Assembly: GCA_021432635.1 (NCBI GenBank)
Contig: MU270026.1
Coordinates: 1,019,311 to 1,083,310 of the forward strand
Reading direction: 5' to 3'
From: Thozetella sp. PMI_491
Lineage: Eukaryota; Ascomycota; Sordariomycetes; Chaetosphaeriales; Chaetosphaeriaceae
DNA length: 64,000 bases
Below are positions 1 through 11,090 of the stretch, in pieces; within the stretch, counting starts at the first letter, position 1; each line of letters begins with the position of its first letter. The notes beneath the pieces were generated by a model that worked only from the letters and a program-made list of their open reading frames with translations, did not search any database and was not told where the DNA came from. A program made the translations under genes and the position numbers.

Positions 1-92
1 CGTTGGTCTGGCCATCATCTACTTGCTCGTCGATCATCAGCCTAATCACCAATAATTCAATTCAGAGTCACTCATTAGTCCATCTTACCACC

Positions 93-773
93 ATGCTTCT
101 CACGACTTTCACCTGCTTGCTCTCCCTGGCCGGAGGGATCCACAGTGCCGCCCTCGGGAAACGGGACGATACGCTCGAGGGGGTTACTATCTATGCATAC
201 GGTGATAATATATCTGGTTTGCCGATTTATGCAGGTGCTAACGGTAACTGTCAACCCCGAATCGTCTGTGCGGCTGCTCCTCTTACTAACGAGGCATAGG
301 CACCGCGTATATCGCCGACTCCACAGCGGATCTGATACCGCTTTCTTGTAAGTCCTCCAAGTTCCGATCCTCGCACAGCTCATCAGATGCAGCGATATAC
401 GCAATAACGATGCTGATAGTATATTCAAGGGAACATCACTGGCGGCGGTAGCGCCCCCTGGAACGTTACCGCAAACGAGACGAGCGACTTTGCAGATCTC
501 TCCCAATTCTACATTGTCACGAGTGACAATGCCTACGAGCCCGCGGGCTTCGTTCCTCCTAATGGAACCATCCCGGACGGCGCCGAGGTTCTAGGGTTCG
601 CCACATATGGCACATTCGTTATGTTCCTGTCCGGATCGAACTACCTGTCCCAGTTCTGGGCTCAGACGTCGGACACGGATGGAGTCTGGACTCTGAAGTG
701 GAACCAAGATGGTTCGTCGCAGGATGACAGCGTGGCTGTGACCTTGAAGCTTACACCGCCGAGCACCAGCTGA
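93..773 (+). CDS. Small secreted protein, unknown function
   Basis: Three exons, 93-243, 300-347 and 430-773, give 180 residues. Introns are 244-299 (branch CTAAC, ends TAG) and 348-429 (GTAAGT donor). The product starts with a typical signal peptide (MLLTTFTCLLSLAGGIHSA), followed by a KR pair near residue 24 that could be a Kex2 site. The mature part has N-x-S/T sequons such as NIT, NVT and NGT, and is rich in small polar and aromatic residues. No cysteine framework or catalytic motif is visible. The start at 93 is the only ATG that places the signal peptide at the N-terminus. I do not recognise the family; extracellular location is inferred from the signal peptide. The splice frame is clean throughout. 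Confidence 0.7.
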
Positions 774-1094
774 GTTCACTGCTACAGGGAGGCAGGCGCC
801 GCTGTTTACTTCGCTTCTAAGAACATGTTATAAGCAGCGATATTATAGACAAAAGCCGAGGGCTACCTACCGCACACGTCATTGAGTGCACATATACTTT
901 CTGTTCGAACTCTGTTCATCCCATCGCATTCTATGCTATCGTGAATCCCGGGTAAGCATGGGAGCCCCAAATTGAAATCTACTAATCATTATTATCGTAA
1001 ATCCAATCCCCATCCTTACCATCATAGCCGCTTTGTGCACCGTAGCTCGCTAGCTTCTCCGTGAAATCTGGCCGCTGGGCTACTACCGCCCCGC
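774..1094. other. Intergenic, no gene seen
   Basis: Downstream DNA between the secreted-protein gene and the broken gene on the minus strand. I see no gene, RNA or repeat in it. Confidence 0.5.
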
Positions 1095-1817
1095 TCAACA
1101 CCGGGACGCCTCCCGGCCCATTTCCCACGTGCTGTCGCCCACGATGGGGTCCCCAAGTGTCATCCGCAGGAGATGCTGCTTATCGTCCGCCTGCCTGGCT
1201 GCTCTACCCACCGGTCCACTCCTCCCTAGGCGACGACCGATAGCGTCAACTATTGTCTCCAGCAGCAAGTCGGTACACACCAGCATGGCACTGATGCATA
1301 CGACTATCAGCACGCCCACGGAACCAAAATTTTGTACCTCACCGGTTGCTTGAACTAGCTGTCCGGTGCACTGGTCCTGCAGGGCGCTGACTATCGCTGT
1401 ACTCATGTTAGGGTCCGATGGAGCGTCCACCACCAAGTACGAGCTGCTCTCCTCCCGTGCGAAACGAATTCAATCATGTAAGCTTGGAGCTTGACCAAGC
1501 CTGTCTGGAACTAGCCAAGCACTTCTAACTGCCATTGATTTTCAAGGACTCCCGGTGAGAGGGGCATATTGACTAAGTCGTTTGCAGCAAGTGCTCCGCT
1601 CCCGAGGCCAGTAACGCTGTTAAACTGGAGTGGACGATATACGACCTGGTAAAGACTTGTACTGTGCAGTGATGATAGTGGAACATCTGCGTATGGCAAA
1701 TGTTGTAAACTAGTGGGCTCATAAGGAGACTTCAGCGAATACCTGGAGACAGTAAAATAGCGGGGAAACGGGTCGGTATCTTTGACGTCGAATTTTGCTA
1801 GATTGGCAGTATTGGAG
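1095..1817 (-). pseudogene. Broken fungal membrane-protein gene (C-terminal part)
   Basis: On the minus strand the reading frame carries a pattern I recognise from a large family of fungal hypothetical membrane proteins: a stretch ending NQWQLEVLG, then an amphipathic FQTGLVKLQAYMIEF, a cysteine, a single hydrophobic segment (FGSVGVLIVVCISAMLV) and a basic tail with RQADDKQHL. Two lesions break it. A TAG stop near 1508-1510 sits exactly where the family has Trp (TGG to TAG), and a frame change is needed near 1440-1455 to join the two halves. No 5' exons are found upstream, because the 3' end of the CreA-like gene begins at 1818. It therefore looks like a decayed, 5'-truncated copy. The family match is from memory and the upstream limit is uncertain. 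Confidence 0.5.
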
Positions 1818-4782
1818 TTAGAGATCACTACACCCAGGTTTCCCGCCTGGAAGTGATTCGTAACCGGAATCTGGCAGGGACCACATCTCTCCAGAGAGTC
1901 CCACCCACTCGTCAATGTCGAAGGATAGGTTACCCAATGGATCCAACACGTTCTCTTGTACGAGTTGTCCCATATTCGAAGGTGTGAGCTCCACGCTAGT
2001 ATTGTCTCCCGGTTGTTCTGGTGCATGGGTTTCGGTGGCTCGCGCCGCTTCCGGTTCGTGCCACTCAAACGACCGAACTACTCTTTGGAAAACTCCTTGG
2101 GCGAGATTCACCACTGTGTCTGAAGTTAGGCGCTCTTCGAGGATAGTTTCCAGAACGCCTTCCAGTTCGGGCCGTAAGAGTCGTGGAAACTCGGTTCTTG
2201 CAAAATCTTGAAACCTCCGGAGAATATTTGTGTTCTCTTGCTCGCCATGCAATCCAGACACCTGATATTGGTATTCGTGATCTGTTGACCTTAGTTAAGA
2301 CTCTGTCACGTTTTTCTGTCTACCTCCACATACCAAAGGACGGAGGTTACAAGTAGAGTGTTGAAAGTATGGAGCATCTTACATGGAGAAGGGACATTTG
2401 CGTCGTCTGGAAAGACAACCTTGTACACGTCCACCCACTTCTCGGCTTCTGTGGCGTTCTTCCCATATCTCTTCCTCGCTCGCAGAGCTTGCTCTTGCGT
2501 CTGGTTGAGCCCTTCCTCTACCTCCTCCGTCTTGATATTGCAAATCATGTCACTTCGTTGGTGCTCATCCAACCGCTCTTCGGTGACTAGGTCTTCGCGA
2601 CACCGCCTACATTTGAACTTGGGTAGCGTATGGCGGCGGAAGAGATGTTCCCTATGAGGTGAAGGGTAATCTCATTAGAATCTTCTCTTTTCTGAATGTG
2701 GACGGAAGGAGAGACAGAAACCTACTTTATACGATGTACGGTCATATATCCCGACCATGCGCAACCACGCCATGTCCTATAGCGCGCCGGGTTGTGCTTA
2801 AGAAACGGACACGCGAACCTCCTACTCTCCTCATCTTCGCTTGCCTTCGTCCTGGCCTCTTTCCTAGGACGTCGTTCTTGCTCTTCATCATCTCCATCAC
2901 CTTCACCGGGTGGAGAGTGGCCATCTGGGGATCTTCGACGGCGCTTCGGCGCGTTTGAAGACTTTTCAGCACTTGCTGCCATTGACGTGCTAACCCGGTT
3001 TGCCTGTGGGCTGGATGAGATGGAGGAAGTAGGCTCATCCTGGTCCACCAGTACCTCGAGCTTGAGATCGACCCACGTGATAAACTTCTCGATTATATGA
3101 TCTGCAATCGCTACCATTTGTTCCCTCATTATTCCATCAGGAGAGACAGTGCCAGTTGGGTTGCTAGGCGAGGGAATGGTGTCTGCGGAGGATACATCGG
3201 AATCGACGTCGTAGTAGTCTTCGCTAGTTATGTCTAGTGTATGTTGTGGTTGATCAGAGTTATTCTCTTTGATAGATAGCTGACCTAGGCTACGACTCAG
3301 CCTGAAACTCCGTCCGTCCGGAGAAGGGACAGACGATGACACGGCGCTCAAGCTAAGTGCTTCTCGGACGGTTTTACCGCCCGGTTTGGGCACAGATTTC
3401 TCGGCCAGAGTTAAAATCTCGTCGCCCAGAGCTAAGTGATTCTTGCCGCGCACAAGCATGACATCCACAGGTACATCACACTCCGGTGATGGGGGTGCGA
3501 GCTGGCTTTTTGGATCAGGAGGGCTCGAATTGTATCCACACGGCTGGGAGATCAGAGATGTTTTGGACGGAGAGGCCACTGGTATGCCGCTGGTCGATGA
3601 AGTCGACCGCAGGGGAAAAGATGGTGGCACCGATGGTTGCTCGCCTTGAGTGCGATACTCGAGGTAAGAAGGAGCATCAGGATTATCAGGCATTTCAGCT
3701 GGTTTATCGAGAGCTGACTGATCTGGGGCGATAATACTAGAGGGAATTTGAGGAACTGGCAACTTCCTTTCGTCCATGTCCCGGTTGATGGTGTACATTG
3801 GCTGAGCGGGGTAAGTTGTGAATAACTTATTCTCCGGCTGGGGTTCTAAAACTGTCAAACCCGTCGAAATTCGCTCTAGAGATAGGATGCGGATAGGAGG
3901 CAAGTCAGAGTGACTGGTGGCTTCTGTAAAGGGCCGTAGTCGAGGTGAGAGGTCCGGGGTTGCGAGCGGCGTATGGTCTGGAGTAGGCGACACGGAACTG
4001 TGCGAGAGAGTCAGGAAAGACGGGGCCGTCGAGTTTGACGAATTGGACCTCGATCTCTTCGCCTGCCTATATGAGTGGCTATAGTGATCGTCCGGCTCGT
4101 CGTGCGACGAAGAGCGCGACAAGTGGTAGGCACCCAGGCCAGGTGGATGGCCTCTAGAGGAACGGAAGCTTTCGGAATAATACGGGTGGTAAGGAGTTAT
4201 TCCATGAGGATAGAGATCTTTTTCTACTTGGGCTGCTGCTCTGGACAAGAGATTAATGTCTAGTCTGCCCTGGCTGTCGGCCGGCGATCGGCTGTAGGGG
4301 CTCAGTATCGAGGTTGTTCGGGGGCTATATGAACTGACTGAGTAAGGAGGAGATACGTTGTAAGGAGGCGATACGTTGGGAGAAGACAGCATAGACGCAG
4401 GGGCAGAGCGAATAACCCTAGGGGCCGGTGGAGGCGGCATCATCTCCTCCTGGAGATCGGTGCTTTGCATGCCATGCTTGTTCCCTCGCCGCGAGAATGG
4501 GTTGCTGTGTATCCTCGAGTGGCGAGTAAGCTCATCAGACCGTGAGAACTTTTTAGTGCAGCCGGGGAACTGGCAAGCATGTGGTTTTTCGCCAGTATGT
4601 GTGCGAATATGTCTGGTCTGATGCTCCAGGCGATGGAATGCCTTGTCACAGAGGGGGCACTTGTACGGACGGGGAAGGTCCGTGGGAGTGTCGACTCGTG
4701 CGGGGCCAGGGAGAGGCCCATTGGGGCGAATGATGGGGATTATGGCGACATCACCGTCATTCTCGCCCGAGGAGCTGGCCAT
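1818..4782 (-). CDS. CreA-like C2H2 protein fused to a second zinc-finger module
   Basis: Exons 4782-2726, 2651-2383 and 2281-1818 give 929 residues. Residues 35-92 hold two C2H2 fingers (C42, C45, H58, H62; C70, C75, H88, H92) with the RLEHQTRH and RSDELTRH helices and TGEKPHAC linker of the carbon-catabolite repressor CreA/Mig1, after the DLPRPY lead. CreA-like conservation continues: a DINLL...AAAQVE block, an AKRSRSNSSNSTAP block and a SPTPDHTPLATPDLSPRLRP block. After about residue 650 the protein changes into a different fungal family: RRFACPF, WRGC, TVHRIKEHLFRRH, CRRC, then SPYHE and a helical region with FPRLL. The change lies inside exon 1, so it is a real fusion in one reading frame. 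A nuclear DNA-binding role is expected; it could bind CreA-type SYGGRG sites but lacks the usual CreA tail. Confidence 0.8.
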
Positions 4783-4921
4783 GGTTGACGACTAAAAAAA
4801 AAACCATTCGAAAAAAACGTCTTAGATAGGTTGGTCGTTGGACCGAGGAAGACTAGACCCTCAGCCAGAAGTCCTGGGTGTTGAAATATTGTTCGGCTAG
4901 ATCATGCCACTTCCGGGCTGG

Positions 4922-4941
4922 TTTTGCGCGATCGCGCAAAA
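4922..4941. repeat. Perfect 20-bp palindrome
   Basis: TTTTGCGCGATCGCGCAAAA is its own reverse complement. It lies 140 bases upstream of the CreA-like start codon. A palindrome this perfect suits binding of a dimeric regulator, but that is inference. Confidence 0.7.
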
Positions 4942-4976
4942 GCGAGGTCGCAGAAGCGAAGCACCAACTCATACAC

Positions 4977-5001
4977 TGCATATTGGAGTATGCAATATGC
5001 A
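4977..5001. repeat. Inverted repeat TGCATATTG / CAATATGCA
   Basis: Nine-base arms (4977-4985 and 4993-5001) are separated by seven bases. A further TTGCATA copy follows near 5017-5023. It lies about 195-220 bases upstream of the CreA-like start codon and may be an operator-like element or a short hairpin. Confidence 0.6.
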
Positions 5002-5165
5002 ACACTAAAGCAGTTATTGCATATTTTACGGGAGTAAGCCTTACTTTTCGTATTCACATCGACATCGACCGGCACGGAAGGCCAAGATGTAGTTGTCGCA
5101 AATCCAATCAGGAAAAACATCAATCATAGATAGACATTTTCCCATCAAGCCTCACGATCTTCCGC

Positions 5166-5741
5166 CTATCCAGCGCGTGAATTTTCCTCGAATTCCCTTG
5201 TTAAGATAATGGTAGAACTGGGCCAGGTGCATGAACCGGCCCGGTTAGCCAACCACTAGGAAAGACACCTCCCTCCAAGCAGGACATTCCACTCCTGGCC
5301 CGAAACTCTGGAGCCTGAGCCGCACTGGTAGAAAGAACGTTGGGCGCTAGGAAGGACATCCTTCTGTTGCAGGCTGTTGGTGGCGACTTTGGACCAGCTA
5401 ACGCAGCACTGGTCATCGCCCTGCCCGAGAGAGACAGCGCGTGGCGAGTCACTGATCTAGGTATTCGTATTCAAGGTTGTGAAGAGCTGTCGACAAATCG
5501 ACCCGACATAAGCATGGCTGCTCGAACACTTGATGCTGTTGGTGCCGCAGCTCACATCACGGATCGATGCGGAACTAGAGACCAAGCTAGTACCGCCGTA
5601 CCAGGTCAGGGTGCCATTGGTCGTCTCTTCAATCTTGAGCACCTGTAACTCTTCAACGCCTCGCTCTCCAAGAGCAGCAGCCTGAGCCCTAGTGAGGAAA
5701 CAAATGGTCGCGGAGAGTACAATCTTCTTGGGAGCAAACAT
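5166..5741 (-). pseudogene. Broken secreted WD-like-domain protein
   Basis: From ATG 5741 the frame encodes a signal peptide (MFAPKKIVLSATICFLTRAQAAA) and then a cysteine-rich pattern typical of small secreted fungal proteins with the WD-like domain: CSSSHA, an IC-x-QL block, a SPRAV block, QCCVSWSK, a lone Cys, a GLGG-like VLLGG, CLS and NRAGSC. Two in-frame TAG stops interrupt it, at 5459-5457 and 5258-5256. Both are one C-to-T change away from CAG, in the CpA context favoured by repeat-induced point mutation. No plausible intron removes either stop. The frame otherwise stays open to a TAG at 5168-5166, so decay looks recent. A functional shorter protein ending at the first stop (94 residues) cannot be excluded. 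Confidence 0.6.
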
Positions 5742-6829
5742 TGCGCCCAAACATTGCGCCTAATCTCTTTTGCGTGGGGGCAAGAACGTAGAGTGGAAGA
5801 TCTAATAGGCTCAGGGGTCGTATGAACATGGGTACCTAGGTATTACTCTGGAGCAGGCCAGAAAAGGCTGCCATTTGCGCTGCTACACAGCACGACCGAC
5901 TTTCCCTTGAGAGGTTACTTCCTGCCATCAGCGTATGATGCGTGATATCCCCAATAGTGCGGATTTCTAGGTACCATTCCTGGCTCCGCGCTAGTGATCG
6001 GCCTTGTAACCATTCGGTTGCCGCCTTCCGGCTATCGAGAGCTGATAGACGCGGCAACAGCAAGGGAAGGGGCTTGCTTCCTATAGACTGCCCTTTTGAA
6101 TTGCCGGATTGTGGGCCGTGACCAAATACGCGTATTCGGGGAGCCTTCCACCCCGTCAACCCCGTATTCGGGAGCAACCCCCGCAAACGGTGGGGTCCCC
6201 GCAAACAACCCTAGTGCTATTCTGTCGACTTGCTTATGATCAAAATTCCCTAGTCACTGAGGCTCAGAGTACCCGGATTTGTGTGTAACGCGTATTAGAC
6301 TGTCAATTCCTCGACGATCTTCGGCAGACCTCGGAGTCGAGCAGGCTGTCATTTCTGGTGCACCAACAGAACTTGGGGTAGTTCATCGCAATTTGAGTTA
6401 GAAAGAAGGAGGTACGGTCCCATGTAGGATGTGTGTTAGCTAAGTACTACGCTGGGATGTCTGAGGGCAAGACCTGCATACAGCGGGGACGTGGACGAGG
6501 CCCCCCTGGCTCTAAGGGCTGATACTGGCCTTCTAACTAGTCTTAACCGACCTCTAGCGGTCCCGACAAATCGAAAGGATTTCCCCTTCGTGACTATACC
6601 CCAGTTCTCCAGGATTCTCCCGATATGGGGCACCGCATGTCGGCGAGCAGCGTACCCATTCCCCCAATAGCCGGGTCTGGGGTGCAGTTCCTCCCGATTA
6701 GCGGTACAAATACCAACCGGATCCTACGTTGCCCTGCTCTCTTGGACAGCTGTACAGCTCTAGCTCCACCTCACCTGCTCCGTGAACCATAACGAGCGAA
6801 ATAAATTGCATCGGAGACGGCAAATCGAG
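5742..6829. other. Gene-free stretch upstream of the sugar transporter
   Basis: About 1.1 kb with only short, unconvincing frames on both strands. It would contain the promoter of the transporter starting at 6830. I see no RNA gene, mobile element or clear motif. Confidence 0.4.
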
Positions 6830-8880
6830 ATGGGAGCAGCCGCAGATGGTTCGCCATCGGGCATCGAGACTGAGGTCCAACGCCTGCTAAAGGTCGACAC
6901 CACCACATGGTACAAGAAGCGAAACCTACTCACCCTGTACTTACTCCTCGTCCCAGCCGCCATCGGCGTGGAGATGACAACGGGCTACGACGGCTCAGTA
7001 CTTAACGGTCTGCAGGCTGTCCAAACATGGCAGACGTGTCAGTACCTATCCAGCCACTATTTCCTGCGGGCATGCTTGTGATTTGTCACCCCTCCTGGTA
7101 CTAACGCGGATTCACATTTCAGACTTCGGTTCTCCTAGTGGGGCCACGCTGGGCATCCTGAGCGCCTCCTATAATCTCGGTGGCCTCATTAGCCTTCCTG
7201 TGGTGCCATACGTCAACGATCGCCTCGGCCGCAAGCACAGCATCACCATCGGCTCTGTCATTCTCGTGATTGGTGTGGTCCTACAAGCCTCTGCCATTAA
7301 CTGTACGTATTTCTAGGCCCAGAAACAACAAGTCCACATTATCCTGCGCTTTCCCTAGCCTATATGCACCTATTTCTTCTCCGAGTCATACAGCCCTGAG
7401 CTAATGTGCTGGGGGTAGATGGGATGTTTCTCGCGGCACGGCTGATCGGCGGCATGGGCATTGCGTTTGCCGTATCTGGCGCTTCACAACTGCTCGCCGA
7501 GTTGGCCTACCCGAAAGAGCGTGCTGTTCTCACTGGTCTCTTTAACGCGTCGTGGGCCTCCGGGTCCATCCTCGCCGCCGGCGTAACCTTGGGCACCTAT
7601 AACATGGCGAGCGACTGGGCGTGGCGCATCCCTACTATCCTTCAGATCGCTCCATCCATCTTGCAGCTCCTATTTGTATGGTGGGTACCCGAGTCGCCAA
7701 GGTGGCTGATCTCTAAGGATCGGAACGAGGAGGCGTTCGAGATACTTGTCAGGTACCACGCTGAAGGCGACCGGAACAGCGCCTTTGTACACGCCGAGTT
7801 CCAAGAAATCTTGGAACAGATTCGCCTGGAGACGGATAACTCGCGCAGGCGCTGGTCCGAGCTATTTGTGTCTCCTGGCAACCGGAAGAGGCTCCTGATT
7901 GCTGCCTGTGTAGGCACCTTCACGCAGTGGTCTGGCAATGGACTCATCTCGTAAGTTTATCTCGACTCAAGTTGGAAGAACAGACTCTGGACGTGATTTT
8001 TCTCCGGCTACCCATTTGCTAACAGGGGCCACCAATAGATACTATCTCGCTCGAGTGCTGTCGACTATTGGAATAACCGAAAAGAGGACTCAGAATATCA
8101 TCAACTTATCACTCTCGGTATGTGACTCTCTCCGGCATCAAAGCACGGTATGCCATATCCATGCTGACCCTCTTACGCTCTAGTGCTTTAACCTCGTGAC
8201 CTGCTCCGGTTCCTCATTTCTAACGAAGTTCATGCGCCGGCGCGTCCAGTATCTGACAGCGTTCGTCGCCATGTGCGTTACATTTGCCATCTGGACCGGC
8301 TGCAGCGCCTCATATGCTCAGAGCAGCAGTCAACCAGCTGCCAACGCCGTGCTGGCCATGATATTCCTCTACTACTTGTCGTACAACATCATGCAGCCTT
8401 TGACATATGTCTACGTCACTGAGGTTTTCCCCTTCATCTACCGTGCCAAAGGTGTTGCCGTGCTGCAGTTTTTTACTCGTGGTACCACTGCGTTTAACAG
8501 CTTCGTGAACCCGATTGGCCTTGATAGCCTCCAGTGGAAGTTCTTCCTGGTTTACGTGGTATGCACCCCCATCATCCGAGTCGGACCTACCCGATAATTA
8601 AGACACGGTTGATCGGCGACTAATCACCATATATAGGTCTGGCTCGTGGTAGAAACCATCATTATTTACTTTCTGTATCCCGAGACACAGGGCCGCACCT
8701 TGGAAGAACTCGCAAGTCGTACGTGGCCCTCCCAAACCCCGGAAATTGATGCACAAACCTGCTGGAAACTAACGTCTTCGCAATGTTGTAGTATTCGACG
8801 GAGACGTCTCAGCAGCAATGGAACACAAACTTGCTCCGGCGGACGAAGACGGCAGCAAACCAACCGTTAAGCAGGTGTGA
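6830..8880 (+). CDS. MFS sugar transporter
   Basis: Seven exons (6830-7037, 7123-7302, 7419-7950, 8039-8117, 8184-8558, 8637-8715, 8792-8880) give 513 residues, normal for the family. Visible marks of the sugar porter family: GYDGSVLNG in the first membrane segment, NDRLGRK in the loop between segments 2 and 3, RLIGGMG, PESPRWLI before the central loop, an LSYNIMQPLTYVYVTEVFPF stretch around segment 10, and PETQGRTLEELA after the last segment. This is the pattern of fungal hexose, lactose or cellodextrin transporters; the substrate cannot be told. It acts in the plasma membrane. The start is the ATG at 6830, which gives MGAAADG before a short cytosolic N-terminus. The neighbouring C2H2+Zn2Cys6 regulator at 9404 is a possible controller. 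Confidence 0.88.
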
Positions 8881-9403
8881 TCTATCCGCTCAGGGCCTCC
8901 TGTGCAGAATCTTCTTCAGCCTCGGTTCTAGGCGGCAAGAGGGGCAATTAAATTGGGCATCTCGCCTATAACCAGAAATAAACACTTATTTTACAATGTA
9001 AAATTCCTGAGCATCAGTACCTCAGTTCTCGGCGACACCCACGAGACCTGGGCATCTCCTTTTCGAATATCCCTGTGAACGTGAACACGAATGAGTCGCC
9101 AAATAAGCAGCGACTGTTCCTAGATTATCAACCTCCGAAGCTCGTTATCGCATATTAACGCTAGAATAACTATTCGGAAGGTTGATTCTCGTATTTGTAC
9201 TATACAGAGGACCACGTACATTAAAGTACCTAGGTAAGGTAGTTAAGACATAAGTGATGAAGGGGGATGTTCAGTCGACCCACAATTACGGCGCGACGGC
9301 GCGGATCGGAGTTAAAGTGTTACGCCCGCCAGCGGATCCGGAATCAATCGCGAACACGCATCAAAGCCTCCTGCAAGCCCATACACGATAGCAAGTAGCG
9401 ACA
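8881..9403. other. Intergenic, promoter of the dual zinc-finger regulator
   Basis: About 520 bases, fairly A/T-rich between 8940 and 9260. It contains two TACCTAGGTA-like stretches but no gene that I can support. Confidence 0.4.
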
Positions 9404-11090
9404 ATGCTCCTCTGTCCTACATGCACTAAACCATTTGCATCGGGTGAGTCTCGCCGTGTCTTTACGAGAATCGGCCATGCAGCTGACGCGCCGTAGCCAC
9501 TTCCCACCGCCGGCACGCCGCATACTGCCGCAAAACTCGGAACCGGCAGCGCCTCCGGAGCAAAGCCTGCCAGCCTTGCAGCATAGCCAAGACGAAATGT
9601 GACTTCCAGGCACCATGCCAGCGCTGCAAGGACAAGGAACTATCCTGCGTCTATGACCGACCCGGCGAGCAGAGCACCGGGCCCCAAACCCATTCGCGTG
9701 ATGATGTGCCAGCTACGACGGGTATCTCTCCAGTAGGAAAAGAGCCCAGTGCCCCCGACGGGAGTGCATATAGCCACGCGCTACATCCGCCGAATTTTCG
9801 CATTGGGTTAGAGGACTTTCCTACTGACACAAGCTTCCTGACCTTCGACGGCGAGTTCCCCTTCACAGCTGAAGATGGGGGTCTCGACATTGGATTATCC
9901 CCTACTGTGATGGATGAACATCCACATCCTGCCAACCGTGAGCTCACATCAGTCACCGCCGTCGATGAGAGCCTTGCCGATGCCATTTCTTTGCTCCCCT
10001 GGAAGATATCCAGCCACTCTCCTGGCTTTGTTCTCGGCTTGCGGCACCTCAATTCGATTCCGCCGTCCCTACAAGAGTACCCTCACAGCTTGCGGCCCCT
10101 TCCCATATCCAGTCGCTCCTCTAGAGGAAACGCACGCCTGGTGTTACAGAAACTGCGCGCGTACCCCATCATGATGCTGCGGCGGGAAACATTTCCTCCA
10201 TTTATCCACCCCCACTGGCATAATTGGGCAATGTCAGGCCTTCCCGGACCGCTGAGCAGCTGCATGGGAATAGCTCAGCTTTTTGCCTCCCGGACGGCAG
10301 AGACCACCCCATTTCTGTGGCACACAATTAGAAATGAAACTCGGCGGCTTTATAAGCAGGTAAGAGGCACCCCGCCTCGCGGCTGACAGCAGGAGCATTC
10401 CCCAACTTACGCAAGCGTAGATGAATAGTCTTTCGGGCGATGAGCTCCTTGCTGGCATTCAAGCGCAAGCCATATATCTGATCATGCGAGTGGTTGACGA
10501 GGCCACGGAGCCCTCCGGGCTAAACTTCGAAATGCTGAGGACCTTCAAGGTGAGTGATTGCCTCGGCAGGATAATCGTAGTAGAGCGCTCACTAATCGCC
10601 CACCTACCAGCTGCTCTGTCTACGCTTCCGGGAGCTGGACTACTATCCGCCCAGCGGGCCATCTATACTCGCAAGCTGGGAACGCTGGGTATTTGCAGAG
10701 TCGAAATTGAGGTAAGCTCCGATGTCGAACCACCATGGGAGGTATGCTAATGGGAACCCATTTCTGGACAGGACCGGTCTGGTATTCTTCCTGCTCAGCT
10801 TAGTAGTCTGCGTTAATGCAGATGTATCGTGTGCTATGATGGATGTCTATCGAGAAATCCCACTCTGTTCAGGTAGAACGGTCTGGGAGGCCCAGACAAG
10901 TACCGCTTGGGCGTCCGAGTACAGCTTAGCTGCGACCCAGGCCGTAGGTCATAGCCTCAGGAACATTGGCAATCTCATCGACGCACAAGACGCAACTGGC
11001 AATCCCCTCATAGTACGGGCACTAGATAACTGGAATGCACATGCTGATAGCCTCGGGAGTTTAATAGGTGGAGCAGTGGGGGTCCAGTAG
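9404..11090 (+). CDS. Transcription factor with C2H2 and Zn2Cys6 domains
   Basis: Five exons (9404-9443, 9497-10359, 10421-10549, 10611-10711, 10772-11090) give 483 residues. The first exon has only 13 full codons and carries LCPTCTKPFAS; it joins SHRRHAAYC to complete a C2H2 finger. Straight after it comes a Zn2Cys6 cluster: KACQPCSIAKTKCDF, then PCQRC and LSC. The C-terminal half has the helical fungal regulator pattern: FRELDYYPPSGPSILASWERWVFAE, DVYREIPLC, TVWEAQTSTAW and a closing LDNWNA block. This two-finger layout is a known nuclear regulator type in filamentous fungi. An in-frame stop just upstream of 9404 supports the start. The length is short for the class, but the closing motif suggests it is complete. 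Confidence 0.8.

Larger units (their letters stand above)
4783..5165. promoter_or_regulatory. Upstream region of the CreA-like gene
   Basis: The 380 bases upstream of the minus-strand start at 4782 hold a T/A-rich tract (about ten A residues just before the ATG on the plus strand), a perfect palindrome and an inverted repeat, both listed separately. No competing ORF is convincing, so I read it as promoter and 5' leader. Confidence 0.5.

Noticed and set aside
5836-6204. Minus-strand frame of 122 codons
   Set aside because: No domain, signal peptide or splice partner; low-complexity, shadow-like composition.
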